From Bimastos eiseni (taxonomy: Eukaryota; Annelida; Clitellata; Crassiclitellata; Lumbricidae): a stretch of 64,000 bases of DNA. Shown one piece after another: positions 1 through 10,150 of this stretch. The translations under genes and the position numbers were made by a program. The DNA lies in contig OY365810.1 of the NCBI GenBank assembly GCA_959347315.1, positions 7,208,598 to 7,272,597 on the forward strand, given 5' to 3'. The notes beneath the pieces are model-generated. The model did not search any database and was not told the origin of the DNA. It saw only the letters and a program-made list of their open reading frames with translations. Every line of letters starts with the position of its first letter. Position 1 is the stretch's first letter.

Positions 1-482
1 AACCAATATGCGTACAAGCCTTTCGACCTTCAGTTTAAGACTGTAACGAAGCATTTGTAGTCGAAACGGGGCAAAAGATAACAATGCTGTAATGTAGCTA
101 TCCAACTTTGTGCTATCGTATATGTACGTCTGTCTTTAATCGTGCTAAGCAGCTAAACAATAGACCAATTGGTGAAGCTTGTCAGCAATAAATGGACCAA
201 CCGATTAGCAGTCAGTCTCTTCTTATCAAGATGCAGGGATCGATTAATACATTGAACAATAGTTATTGATTATGCTTATGAACGTGTTAATTATGCATGG
301 CAACGAATTGAATTTCGAACACTCGTATCTAAGGCTACCTGAACATCTTCCCAAATTATTTCATCCATTAATATTGTATATACGAGCCCATCGAAACGTC
401 ATCTCTTGTTATCTTTGCACAAGTCTTTTATTATACAATTCCATCACTTTCCTTTATCACTGCTTCAATCTTAAACGCTGTT
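1..482. other. intergenic, no gene seen
   Basis: AT-rich sequence with only short chance reading frames, the longest 74 codons and unlike any family I know. No repeat or RNA gene is visible up to the inverted-repeat element that starts at about 483. Confidence 0.5.
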
Positions 483-723
483 GGCCGTGATGATAATCCG
501 AAGGTTCGATAGTCCGAAGATTCTAGACTCCGACATTAACTGAAATAGAATTTGGATTAATTGATGAAAAGAATATGTAAAACTGGGAGCTGGATTGATA
601 TGAAAAGAATCATGCCTAAATGGAAGCTGGAGTGCATAATTCTTTTCATTCATCCAGCTTCCATTTAGGCATGATTCTTCCGACTATCGAACCTTCCGAC
701 TATCGATGCAGACCGGCCGTGAT
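483..723. mobile_element. small inverted-repeat element (MITE-like) with internal hairpin
   Basis: Imperfect inverted repeats near 497-522 and 678-709 (core GAAGGTTCGATAGTC) enclose a perfect 26-bp hairpin whose arms are 605-630 and 654-679. A direct repeat GGCCGTGAT lies on both sides (483-491 and 715-723) and could be a 9-bp target-site duplication. There is no coding capacity. I infer a non-autonomous DNA transposon; the superfamily is not clear because the terminal repeats do not reach exactly to the duplication. Confidence 0.45.
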
Positions 724-919
724 CATCTGCCTGCCTGTCTGATCCTTGCATAATTTGTTGTAATCTTCCAGTAAGCGACTGTGAATCAGATGTTTCCTAC
801 GACTTGGCAGAATAGGCGTTATAGATGTTTGAAGATTACGATTACCTGTAGACCATCACTTAACAGACTAACCGACATGATTTACAATAGCATAACTCTA
901 GTGGCTTCATCTGGAGTGA

Positions 920-1092
920 GACTGAGACAGACAGAGGGAAGCATTGACAAACATACAGGGAAGCATAGACAAACATACATGGAAGACAGACAGCCAGGGA
1001 CACAAAAAGACAGGCAGGGACACAGTCAGACAAACCTGGACACAGACATACAGGGACACAGACAGACAGACAGATAGACAAGGACGCAGCCA
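920..1092. repeat. degenerate GACA/CAGGGACA simple repeat
   Basis: Purine-rich irregular repeats of GACAGACA, CAGGGACACA and GACAAACATACA. Long frames over it are low-complexity artefacts. A pyrimidine-rich counterpart (GTCTGTCTG...) lies at about 2085-2160, so the two could be inverted ends of one degraded element; this is weak. Confidence 0.5.
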
Positions 1093-1379
1093 GACATTAA
1101 GGGACATAGACGGAAATGGTTGGTGTAAGTCGACACAGATTGGACATCTGCCGTCGAGAGACGAAGCCCCGGAATGTGTAACAAGAGGAGAGTGGGAAGA
1201 GAGAGGGAGACCGAGAATTCCCCAGAAGACTTCATCAGCAGGAAAGAACAATGACTGCTCGTTGACAATAGCTCTCTCTATCTCTGGCTGCCTCTCTCTG
1301 CCTGTTCGTCTCTGACTCTCTATCTGTCTACCTCATCCATCGTGATAAATAACACTCGGCGCATCCGTTGAAATTCTAT

Positions 1380-1880
1380 CGTTCGCCACCGGGGCAGATG
1401 TCGCCTGCTTCAAAGTCAACGCGGTCCACAGGGCAACACCTGCCCTCGGCCTCTACCAGCGCCACCGCCGCCAAGTGGTCTGTGCAGCCGCCGCCGGCGC
1501 TCAGGTCTCCCTCTGCCCGCCGCAACGGCATCTGGCCGCTTTAAAGGCCTCGACATTCTTCAAGTGCTGCAGGGCGAGTGGGTCGTTTGGTGGGTGGACC
1601 AGGTGGGCGATGCGGCCTCGACGGGCTTGCTTTGATCCGAGAAATTTCCGGGAGCTTTTATCGGGAGCAATGATTCGTGGTTGGCGTGTTTCTGTGGACT
1701 CGAGGATGTGGGTGGGTTGAAAGCGAGGCTGGAGTGGGTAGCGAGTTCCGGGTAAACACGCGACATCTGCGCCGAATAGGCTCTCGGGGACTTTGGAGTC
1801 TATGCTTAGTCGAACACAGTGTCGCCCTCCGGCGGTGGTGAGATGAGTGAAGGTACGCGGGGGCCCATGCATCAGTTGCG
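1380..1880. other. GC-rich islet, possible degraded retroelement
   Basis: About 500 bases markedly richer in G+C than the surroundings. A frame on + stays open from about 1384 to the stop near 1720, and a minus frame is open from 1872 to 1501, but neither translation resembles a family I recognise. The composition contrast suggests an old transposon fragment or an unknown exon. Confidence 0.25.
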
Positions 1881-3059
1881 CCCTGTTGCAATTACTCCAC
1901 GAGTCTCCATTTGATATCGGAATGGCTCTATGAGGCTAAAGGATGGAAGAAGATGTGTTTGAATGACAGCGAATCCACTGGCTCAGGAATGATTATCACT
2001 AACTGTAACTTTGTTCTCTTGCAATAAAATCTATAGCCCCTCGTTTTAGTCTTCCGAAGAGAGTGTCTTGGATGCTTGCGTGTTTTGTCTCCCTTTGCTT
2101 GTATGTCCCTCTGCGTCTGTCTGCTTGTCCGTCTGTTTATCCGTCCAAAGATCTTTATGTCACACTGGACGGAAAACGTCTATTAAAGTGAAACGTTCTG
2201 CTGAATATCGAGTCTAACTTTCCAACATGTTTTGTTGTTTTAAACTTTAGTTCATCATTTCCCTATAAAAGTAGGTCACCTGAGAATTTCTTCGTCTGAT
2301 AATAATGCGTCTTTGAAGTGTATGCAGTGCTCTGTTGGCACTAAACATTCGCAAAAATATAAAACTTGTTAGTCGCAAAGTTGTCACGCTGTGGGCTCTT
2401 TGAATTTCGAAACAATACAACTGTTATTTGATAATGCCGTCCATACAGAAAGTTCAGAAGTGCACATTCCTCGTAGGATAATCATGTACTCAGCGCTCGT
2501 GAACAAACTGGTCTCCATTACCTGCCCAGCAGAGCGTATGTAGAACTGGTCATGCATGATCTGTAGTCAAACACTTGATATATGGTATCTTGATATAAAG
2601 GGTCTGAGGCTACAGACAATGAGAAACACCTCCACGGTTTGGACTTTGAAAGTGCCAGTCCCAAGCTCGGAGTAAGGAGGAGGGCGACGTGGAGCGGTAT
2701 CGTTACAAATCAATATACGCAGACGCTGAGATATTTTATGACGGACATAGGAAATGAAAGACGATAACAATCGAAACGCTATTCATTGAAAGATCAAAAA
2801 TAATTAATTTATTATGTATTGGATATTTAATTATGATAATAGGAAAATTGGCGCTTTCTTAAATTTTAAGTGAAATATGACCAGAGGGAAAAGTTGGATA
2901 GGAGGAAATTGGATGAAGAAGAGTTGGAAACAGATAGAATGATTGAACTTATTGTAAGACTCGATCAGAATCAAGTTTTCTAGATTAACGCGAGTCTTCA
3001 TTCAAGTCCATTGCACAGTTTTTAAAATTAAATTAGGCTACATATTGATGATGGCTTAA

Positions 3060-3061
<2 letters not shown>
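1881..3061. other. intergenic; copy of a dispersed repeat near 2640-2700
   Basis: No gene seen. Around 2640-2700, on the minus strand, is a block (CGTCGCCCTCCTCCTT followed by GCTTGGGACTGGCACT) that recurs on + at about 38632-38690 and, more diverged, at about 58899-58945. It is probably the tail of an interspersed repeat. Confidence 0.4.

Positions 3062-3098
<37 letters not shown>
3062..3098. repeat. (TA)n microsatellite
   Basis: About 18 uninterrupted TA units. Confidence 0.95.
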
Positions 3099-3100
<2 letters not shown>

Positions 3101-5360
3101 TATATCTTACAACCAAAGCCTTGAAAATGGAAACACATGCAAGAGAGTGCGTCAAGGAAGACTACACAAAAGAACCTAATTGAGACGTCTGAGTATGAAC
3201 AGGTAAACCTGGTTATCTTATCCATCTAATAACTATCCATAGCAGATGTATCGAATCAAACGGATGCTATCTCACTGTCTGCTGATGACCACCTGTAGCG
3301 TGGAATTATTAATTAGCGCTTACGCCATAAATACAAACGACCCTAAATTCCGATAAGAATGGCTACATTCATTACACCCTTCCATCTGCCCCATTATTAC
3401 CCTCTGCTTAGGGACAGGCATAGACAGGGTGAACATCGATCGGTCTGTTATTAGGGTTGCCAGGCTTCATGCGCTGTATATCTTCACCCCATCGTTAGCA
3501 ACGGCTTGTGTAACGCCCGCAACAGAGGCCGTGGCCCTTCCCCATACCCCGAGAACAGGACAGGGGCTGAGATACGCGTGACTGCATTTCTTGTAACTAT
3601 ATCGCCCGATCGACTTCATTATCGGATGTCTTTATCTGGTTCTTTGAAGTGAATGGCAGTCATGCGTGAGACGATGGTGGCGGTTCGACTTCAAAGATTA
3701 GGGTGACCATTATTCAGGGAGTTAATTTATAACGGAACGCCATAGACTTCCCGCCCGACGGCTGCCCAGCACAAGAGGGATGAATGCAGCACAAGGCAGG
3801 AAGGAAGCCAGGGAGAAATGCCTGGACATTTCTAGGGAACCGCAGAGGTATGAAATTGCTAATTAATGCTAGGTGTAAACCCACCTTGCCTTGGTGTTAT
3901 TTTTATGGGCATGCGTGCGTACAAGCATACGTTATGGTGGGACAGAGCCTCAAGGAGAAACTTAGGTTGGACATCAGGGTACCCCAAATTACTTTACACC
4001 CGAGAAATATATTGTTTCGTATTGTTTAGATTATTTCGGTTATCAGAATTCTAGTTAAGAGAAGACAAAACAAAGACTTTTAAATTATGCCGACTTCTTG
4101 TAGTTTCCACCTCAATTGAGTTCGCTACGGTTCCAAAGTTTGCCTCCAACCATCGTTGTGGTTTTGCTACGTCTTGCTTTTTGTTTAATCGCTTCTCTGT
4201 TCTTTCTTCATTTCATCGGCTTTGGTTCGAAAGTCTGTTCGTAAAACTCCACCCTTTCTTCTTTCGTCTGCATGTCATTTTCAACCTTGACGAATTCAGC
4301 TTTGTTCATCTGAGCCTGAGAATACGCGGATTTACTGTTTCAATATTGCTGTCTATCTGCTCACGATACAATGTCATGTAAACCTTAGTAATATCAAAAG
4401 CCGTTAACAGACACACTCTGTTTTCACAGCACATCTTAATATATTTAAAGAACTCTTTGCTCATATATTTCACAAACACTCGGTTGTGTGGCTGACTGGT
4501 TTTGTGCTATAGTTGACATTCCTCTTACGCTGAAACTGACAGCATATACATGATACATGGTGTCGATTGTCGAACACAGTCGTTGACGATAAAAGTGTCC
4601 GACGTCCGAAATACATACATTATACACTTCTGTCAGTTCCTAAATGGGCCCAACTTTAATCCTCGCAGCACAAATTTCCCTCTGACAATTTATCGCGAGT
4701 CCACTTAGCTAAGTCAGCTTATGACTGATAACGCTAGAGCCCTGAAGTACGTCAGAAGCGTTGAAAAATATTTTTCCGTCCCGACTGGAATTTGTGCCTA
4801 CAATCTCTCGGTCCACGAAATATCATTGTGGGCTGGACGCTTGGGCGGTAAATAAAGTAATTATGCAAAATGGGAAGGAAGTCAATAAAATTGCGTCACA
4901 TTGATGAGAATTGTGCAGGCCCATTTGTGGACCTACAGGCCTACCTGTGGAAGACCACTGATGAGGAACAAGATGATAATAAAAAACGTGGAACCGCATA
5001 TAACCAATTAATCGTCCTTCGAATAGCCATCGAGGAATTTAAAACCGATCATATTTTGTGGGTTATAAGGTCTTTGAGAATGTTTACTGAACAGAGGCAG
5101 AGTGCAACAAAATGTATGTGCTTGCTGCGGAATTCTATATCAATTAAGCGGATTCCAAGACACCATAGGTACGATGGACCTCAATAATGACACGCGCAAT
5201 AATTGTGCATGTAGCGATACACAGTGAAACAATTTTCTTTATTCAGAAAGTAGTCTTCATATACACTGTATATAGCACTACAATTGGAACAGAGAAGGAG
5301 CGTAAAAGATCGTAATTCAATTCAACGGCGACTCATAAGATCTTGTATTGGTTCGCTTTT
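3099..5360. other. intergenic, no supported gene
   Basis: Only scattered frames. The longest (+, 4870-5187, 105 codons, starting MGRKSIKLRHIDEN) has a fairly charged composition but matches no family I know, has no visible splice partner and is not repeated elsewhere. I do not call it a gene. Confidence 0.4.
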
Positions 5361-5406
5361 CTGCTGATATGTGGTTCATACTGAACATGTGGTATTTACA
5401 TTTGCA

Positions 5407-5600
5407 TCATCTCATCATGGTTGTCATCATACCTGGCATGTATGTCTCTGGCCGCAGTCTGGCGGTCCATAGCAAGTTGTCGGCTGGATTCATATTCAGC
5501 AGGGCTTCATTTCGTTTGTTGAACATAGACGTATACGATTCCCTCAGGAGTTGGTCCCACATCGAAGACGAGAATCCTTCCATCTCTCCACCCCCTCGAC
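5407..5600 (-). other. possible terminal exon of unknown gene
   Basis: On the minus strand a plausible splice acceptor (GATTACTCAG) is followed at 5600 by a 63-codon open frame ending in TGA at 5407-5409. It is entered in phase 1, like the introns of the neighbouring TRIM gene. The peptide is rich in Met and polar residues (for example MWDQLLRESYTSMFNKRNEA) and I do not recognise it. It could be an alternative 3' exon of TRIM gene 1 or part of a dead element. An identical copy exists at 16225-16418, but that follows from the duplication and is not evidence of coding. Confidence 0.2.
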
Positions 5601-5609
5601 CTGAGTAAT

Positions 5610-6759
5610 CACATTCATTGTCGACGACGACCAGTAGCCCACTCGGCTATTGCAGTTGCATCCTGACGGGACATCTCAGATCGAGGCTCTTCCACACGAG
5701 CAGCAATGCAAATTGTAATGCAAATTCGGACTCAACAGCAACACTCTGTTCTTGAAACACCGTTCCTTCTCTGTCTATCACAACGATTAAAACCTCCGAT
5801 TAGCCGGCTTTATATATAGGATGACTGATTATAGGCCCCCTAATGGCCCCTATATAGCTACTTTATTCGATAATCACACAAAGCATCAAAGAACAAATCT
5901 GGATACTTGTTTTTTTAGGATGCAGAGCTTTGTGGTGTCATATTTAAAGGAGGTATATATGACGTTTATGACGAAGGGATACGGGGTCAAAAGTCGTCTT
6001 AAATTGTATGACGTCAGTTTTCAGACTTTGGTGGTGATTTACCTATCATGTGCAGATCCCCACAAAGTTGATCTGCAAGTCGCATTTGTGGGTGTTATTG
6101 ACGCTGATTGTGAATAGTCATAGAAGCTATTTCAAACGAATTTAAGGTTATTTGATTTTAATATAAAATGGCACAAGAATATTTATGTGCCAACTTCTGG
6201 AAGCGACGAGGCTCTTAACACGCAGCCTAGATAACCGAACCAAACGATATTGAAATTAACAAAGCAAATATGACTTACAACAATACACTTGTTTGTGAAT
6301 GCCTATAGCTGCAAAAATAGATAATACAATATATTATTATATTTAAAATAATTGAAACGTTAAACATGTTATTTTGTATGATTGTAAAATGTCTTGTCAT
6401 GGATAGTGTAGACGGAAAGATTCTCAATTAGAAATGTAGACAACTCATGAAAGAAACTCGACTATACTAATTATATGGTAACTTTAGGCTGCTGTAGATT
6501 GATCTTTTTGGGTATTGAACTGATGATAGACTTACAACCAGGATTGAATTATCAAACTTGAACTGGGGGGAGGGTTGAAAATTATTCACGTGTCCATGGA
6601 GATGTCTCTCGACCTTAATTTTTACGGACCTGAAATAGGCTCTGAAATAGGCGCATAGGCCTACATCTCAGAGAACCAAATGCTGTTTAACTGATCAATG
6701 TGCTGCATCATAGTATTTTTAAATGAATCCACGTGCATAGCTCGCATTAGATAACTGCG

Positions 6760-6802
<43 letters not shown>

Positions 6803-7082
6803 TGGGACTTTAAAACTAGTTTCTATCAGCCAGATTATATACGTCGATGAGCCAGATTTTTAAATATTTTTTTGCAATTTTCTGCTGAAGAGGCGGCAAA
6901 CGACAGACGTATAAGCAGACGATCTGGTGCTATCGGCTAATACATGTATTTGAATTATACATTAGGCATGGTTCTTTGTTTTTCATCGAATAATCTTGAA
7001 TGGCAAATTGTCATGTCCAAACAATACCTACATATTTTATACCGTACGACACTGGTCTTCAGGCGCTGGTAATTGATATTGA
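5610..7082. other. 3' flank of TRIM gene 1
   Basis: Non-coding apart from a 98-codon + frame at 5821-6117, which is identical in the duplicated copy and resembles nothing known. From about 6850 the sequence is also related, at lower identity, to 15400-15858, the older paralogous 3' flank. Confidence 0.45.
6761..6799. repeat. (TG)n microsatellite
   Basis: About 19 TG units. The copy at 17579-17609 is 8 bp shorter and is the only length change in the first 2.3 kb of the duplicated block. Confidence 0.95.
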
Positions 7083-7088
7083 TTTATT
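7083..7088 (-). promoter_or_regulatory. candidate polyadenylation signal, TRIM gene 1
   Basis: AATAAA on the minus strand about 180 nt past the stop codon of the propeller exon. The same signal occurs at 17893-17898 for gene 2. It is chosen as the first canonical hexamer downstream and has not been checked against transcripts. Confidence 0.35.
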
Positions 7089-7267
7089 GAACTAAATCAA
7101 CAATATACAGAATCAATGCATCTAATGCCTAGTATGACGCCACTGCCCAACTAAGCTCGTCTTTGTTAAGCCGGAGATATTTAGTACAAGGACACCGTCA
7201 CCATAATGATAAGCAAACGTACAATTTAACCTGAATTCAAGTCGAATCATGATCTACATTTTTGTAG

Positions 7268-8163
7268 TTATGTTAATTCGAAAATTGAGATGTGTCCCCT
7301 CCTGCTGAATATACCTTCGTTGTCAGCCACAAACAGTCGACCATTTGATTCATCTAAGAGTATCTTCAAAGGATCATCCAGCTCGTGTTTTCCCTTTGAG
7401 AGGAGTTCTTTCCTAAAATTTAAATCTGAATCCAGTAATAAAACTCGACAGTTCCATTTATCAATAACCATCACGAATCCATTTCCATCGACGGAAAAAT
7501 GAATTGGACAATTCATTTGTCCAAGGGTACATCCACGTTTTCCACCGAATGACTGTTTTAGTTCTCCATCTTCATCCACTAAGCACACTGTGTGCAGACA
7601 GTCATCACCACTGTGGCCGCAGCTAACAATAAAATGACCACTGGCCAGTTTTATCGCATGCCATGGACGGCGCGTACGCCTACCTACGCCTGATAGATCA
7701 ATTTGTCGTATTAATTGTCCATTTGGCGAATATTCGTTTAATTTATCATCCCATAGAAGAGCCAAAATTACATTACATTCGTTTGTGATTGACAGGCTGC
7801 CTTCCCAAAAGGGCGCATCAGAGTTTCCAGTTGGCCATTCATTTATTAATTTTCCATTTGGATCAAGTCTGTAGACGATCTTCATCTGACGCGGACCTTT
7901 GTAATCTAAAATGTAGAGACACTTATTTATGCTGCAGGATGCTATGTCCTTTGGACGAAGTAATTCCTTCAAAAGCAATCGACGACTGAAATTTAAGTTA
8001 CTCGAATCGTAAACTTCAACTTCTGAACTCTTTTCATTCACAACAAACAATTCTTCGTTTAGAATTGTTAATCCACGGATCTCTCTCTTCTTCTCTTCAT
8101 TTGCCTTCGTACTGATCTTCTGAACTAAGACTGGGTGCCATTGACGCTCACTCAAAACTTCGG
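7268..8163 (-). CDS. NHL-type beta-propeller exon of TRIM gene 1
   Basis: This last coding exon is entered in phase 1 after a clear acceptor (CTACTTACAG, AG ending at 8164) and ends with TAA at 7268-7270. It encodes about 297 residues of repeated strand patterns typical of the six-bladed NHL propeller at the C terminus of TRIM2/3/71-like and invertebrate TRIM proteins, for example LFVVNEKSSEVEVYDS, LYILDYKG, GFVMVIDKWNCRVLLLDSD and GRLFVADNEGIFS. In this family the propeller recognises protein or RNA targets. Compared with gene 2 it has LSGVGRRTRRPWH where gene 2 has LSDIGTRRPWH. The open frame continues upstream to 8404, but that part lies in the intron. Confidence 0.8.
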
Positions 8164-8845
8164 CTGTAAGTAGAAACAATTTTTGAAAATTAATAAATTT
8201 GAATTGTTGACGATGGTTGTTGCATTTGGTAAAGCTTCTGCCGACGCTTGCAATGGACGTCATATGTAAAGCCATCAATCTGAGACAAATTACCGCAACC
8301 AAGCTTGTAATGTAAATATAAATATTCGTTACGTAGTTACAGTGTTTGTAACTGCTAGACGTGGCATTGCTATTGCTGTCGATGTCGTTGCTTATACAGA
8401 TCACAAAGACCTTGAACGCACAAACGTGATGTGTAGGCCTGTGTGTGTGTGTTTTGTTGAGTTTCTAGCACTTAGTACCATAACAAAATTCCAAAACCGT
8501 TTGATTCTATTTATACACAAATGTTTAGTTTATAAACGCCCCGGTTAAAAAAGTACGTAGCAGTGACGTTTTTAAATTACAACGTCAAAGCATGGGAGGA
8601 ATTTGTTTAGCTGGTCCTTGATGCTTCTATTTGCCAATGACGCACGCGTCTTAAAGCCTGTGTTGAGGTCAAAGGCGGGCACTTTGAACACACGTTGTAG
8701 TCTGATACTATTCAAAAAATATAAAGATAAATTCGAAACAAATTCATGATTGTCTATCCACAGCATTTTAAAAACTAGAACATTCCGCAGATACATGTAG
8801 GCCTATAATATGGGCAGTCTTTTAATACCTGAATTTTGACGAAAA

Positions 8846-8864
8846 TGACGTCATTATGACGTCA
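8846..8864. promoter_or_regulatory. paired CRE-like palindromes
   Basis: Two perfect TGACGTCA octamers start 11 bp apart (8846-8853 and 8857-8864), one helical turn, within the last intron of TRIM gene 1. TGACGTCA is the consensus site of CREB/ATF bZIP factors. The function here is inference. Confidence 0.3.
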
Positions 8865-9526
8865 TTATTGTTGGACGACAGGAGGTATTATACTTTATGC
8901 ACCGCTAGATTAATGTCAGGATTAAAACGGTTTTGGAATTTTAAAATCGATGAATGTTTACTATTTATTTTCCTATTATCATAAGAAGTCCCTTTATTTC
9001 CGGACACAGTGACAGTGTATATTTCATAAAATAAAATTAAGGACTTCAACACCATTTTTTTATTATGCGCTGTAATCTCTACCGAGTAATCTTCGCTGCA
9101 CTTTTGTATCATCGATTTGATCTTTTTGTTTAATCCGCGTAGCTCTCTCTTCTTCTCGTTTCTGTTCGATGTCAGTAATCTTATGCCAGATGTTTTATCG
9201 CTGCTTGCCTTTTTTTTGCTGTCATAATGTGAGAAACCCGGTTTGTGTCTGTATTTTTTACCCCATGGCTGTTTCGCTTTCATGGTGAACATATTACTTT
9301 TCAAGTTCTTTGAAATAGATTACCGTCATAAGACAAGTATCGGTCGTAAGAAAATTATGAGCGTTTCGTAAGGTCGGCTAGCATTTCGCTCTTTGTGGCA
9401 TTTCCTGAACATATTAGTTGAAAATTCATTCCTACAGTAATGTGGAGGAACGCACAGAACATTACCCCCTCGTCTTCATTAGGATATATTGTTTATGATA
9501 TATAGATATATATGATATATATATAC

Positions 9527-9829
9527 CTGTATATGTCTTCTCACAGTAGTCATGTCTTCTCACAGTATTCATTTGCATGTCCTTTCCCATTGCTCCTCTC
9601 TGAGCATCCAAATCCTGCTCTAATTTGTCATTTTCAACATGAAGCATTTTGTAAGTCGCTTTCTTGCTGTTTACAATCATTTTGAGTTGCTCATTTTCTA
9701 ACTGTAAAGTCTTCTTTTCTCTTCTTTCCAGGTTGATGGCTTCATTAAGCAGATCAATATCTTTACTTTGTGTGTGTATTAGAGCAACTTTTGACGTACC
9801 TCTTTTACTCTGATTGGAGTTGCAAGCGT
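9527..9829 (-). CDS. coiled-coil linker exon of TRIM gene 1 (long form)
   Basis: After an acceptor (ATATTTTCAG, exon start 9829) the phase-1 frame stays open for 303 nt to a GTATAT donor and leaves in phase 1. It encodes a Lys/Glu/Leu-rich segment (LQLENEQLKM, VENDKLEQDLDAQ) that should form a coiled coil, a plausible extension of the TRIM dimerisation helix. An internal GTACGT donor at 9799-9794 would instead give a 30-nt microexon in the same phase. In the paralogue a net 40-nt deletion puts the long form out of frame, so only the short form works there. Confidence 0.45.
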
Positions 9830-10150
9830 CTGAAAATATATTTTATAATTTAAATCTCCAATCTCCTTTATTAATAGCACAAACTAGCAGTATTCCAGCC
9901 AAATAATGTAACCACAGTTTGTGTTTGCACAGAACATCTTTTGACAATATTCAACGTGCATTAATTTTAGAGATATACAAACAAATTTCATGAATATAGA
10001 AGCAAGTATGATAATTATTGACAACATTAAGTTTTGACTTGTGTCTTTCTGGACAACCTAAACACTGGCCACGACTATAACGTTAGCGTATTTGCTGGCG
10101 ATCTGCCTGCAAAAAGGATTATATGTTGATTAACAACAGGAACCACTTAC

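Larger units (their letters stand above)
5361..8053. repeat. recent segmental duplication, source copy
   Basis: This 2.7-kb block reappears at 16179-18857. From 5361 to 7672 I see no substitution, only a TG microsatellite 8 bp shorter in the second copy. A diverged patch follows (7673-7700, including a 6-bp length difference), then near identity with one visible substitution near 7807 up to 8053. After that the copies drop abruptly to ordinary paralogue divergence. The block covers most of the propeller exon of TRIM gene 1 and 1.9 kb of its 3' flank. Confidence 0.95.

Noticed and set aside
4870..5187. 105-codon + frame with protein-like composition
   Set aside because: No recognised domain, no splice partner and no second copy, so it is not supportable as a gene from sequence alone.
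5821..6117. 98-codon frame conserved exactly at 16639-16935
   Set aside because: It lies inside the recent duplication, where non-coding DNA is equally identical, so the identity does not argue for coding. No domain recognised.
8888..9304. 138-codon minus frame in the last intron of gene 1
   Set aside because: Its frame differs from the exon inferred from gene 2, it starts within intron sequence, and its similarity to gene 2 is of the whole intron rather than of a protein.
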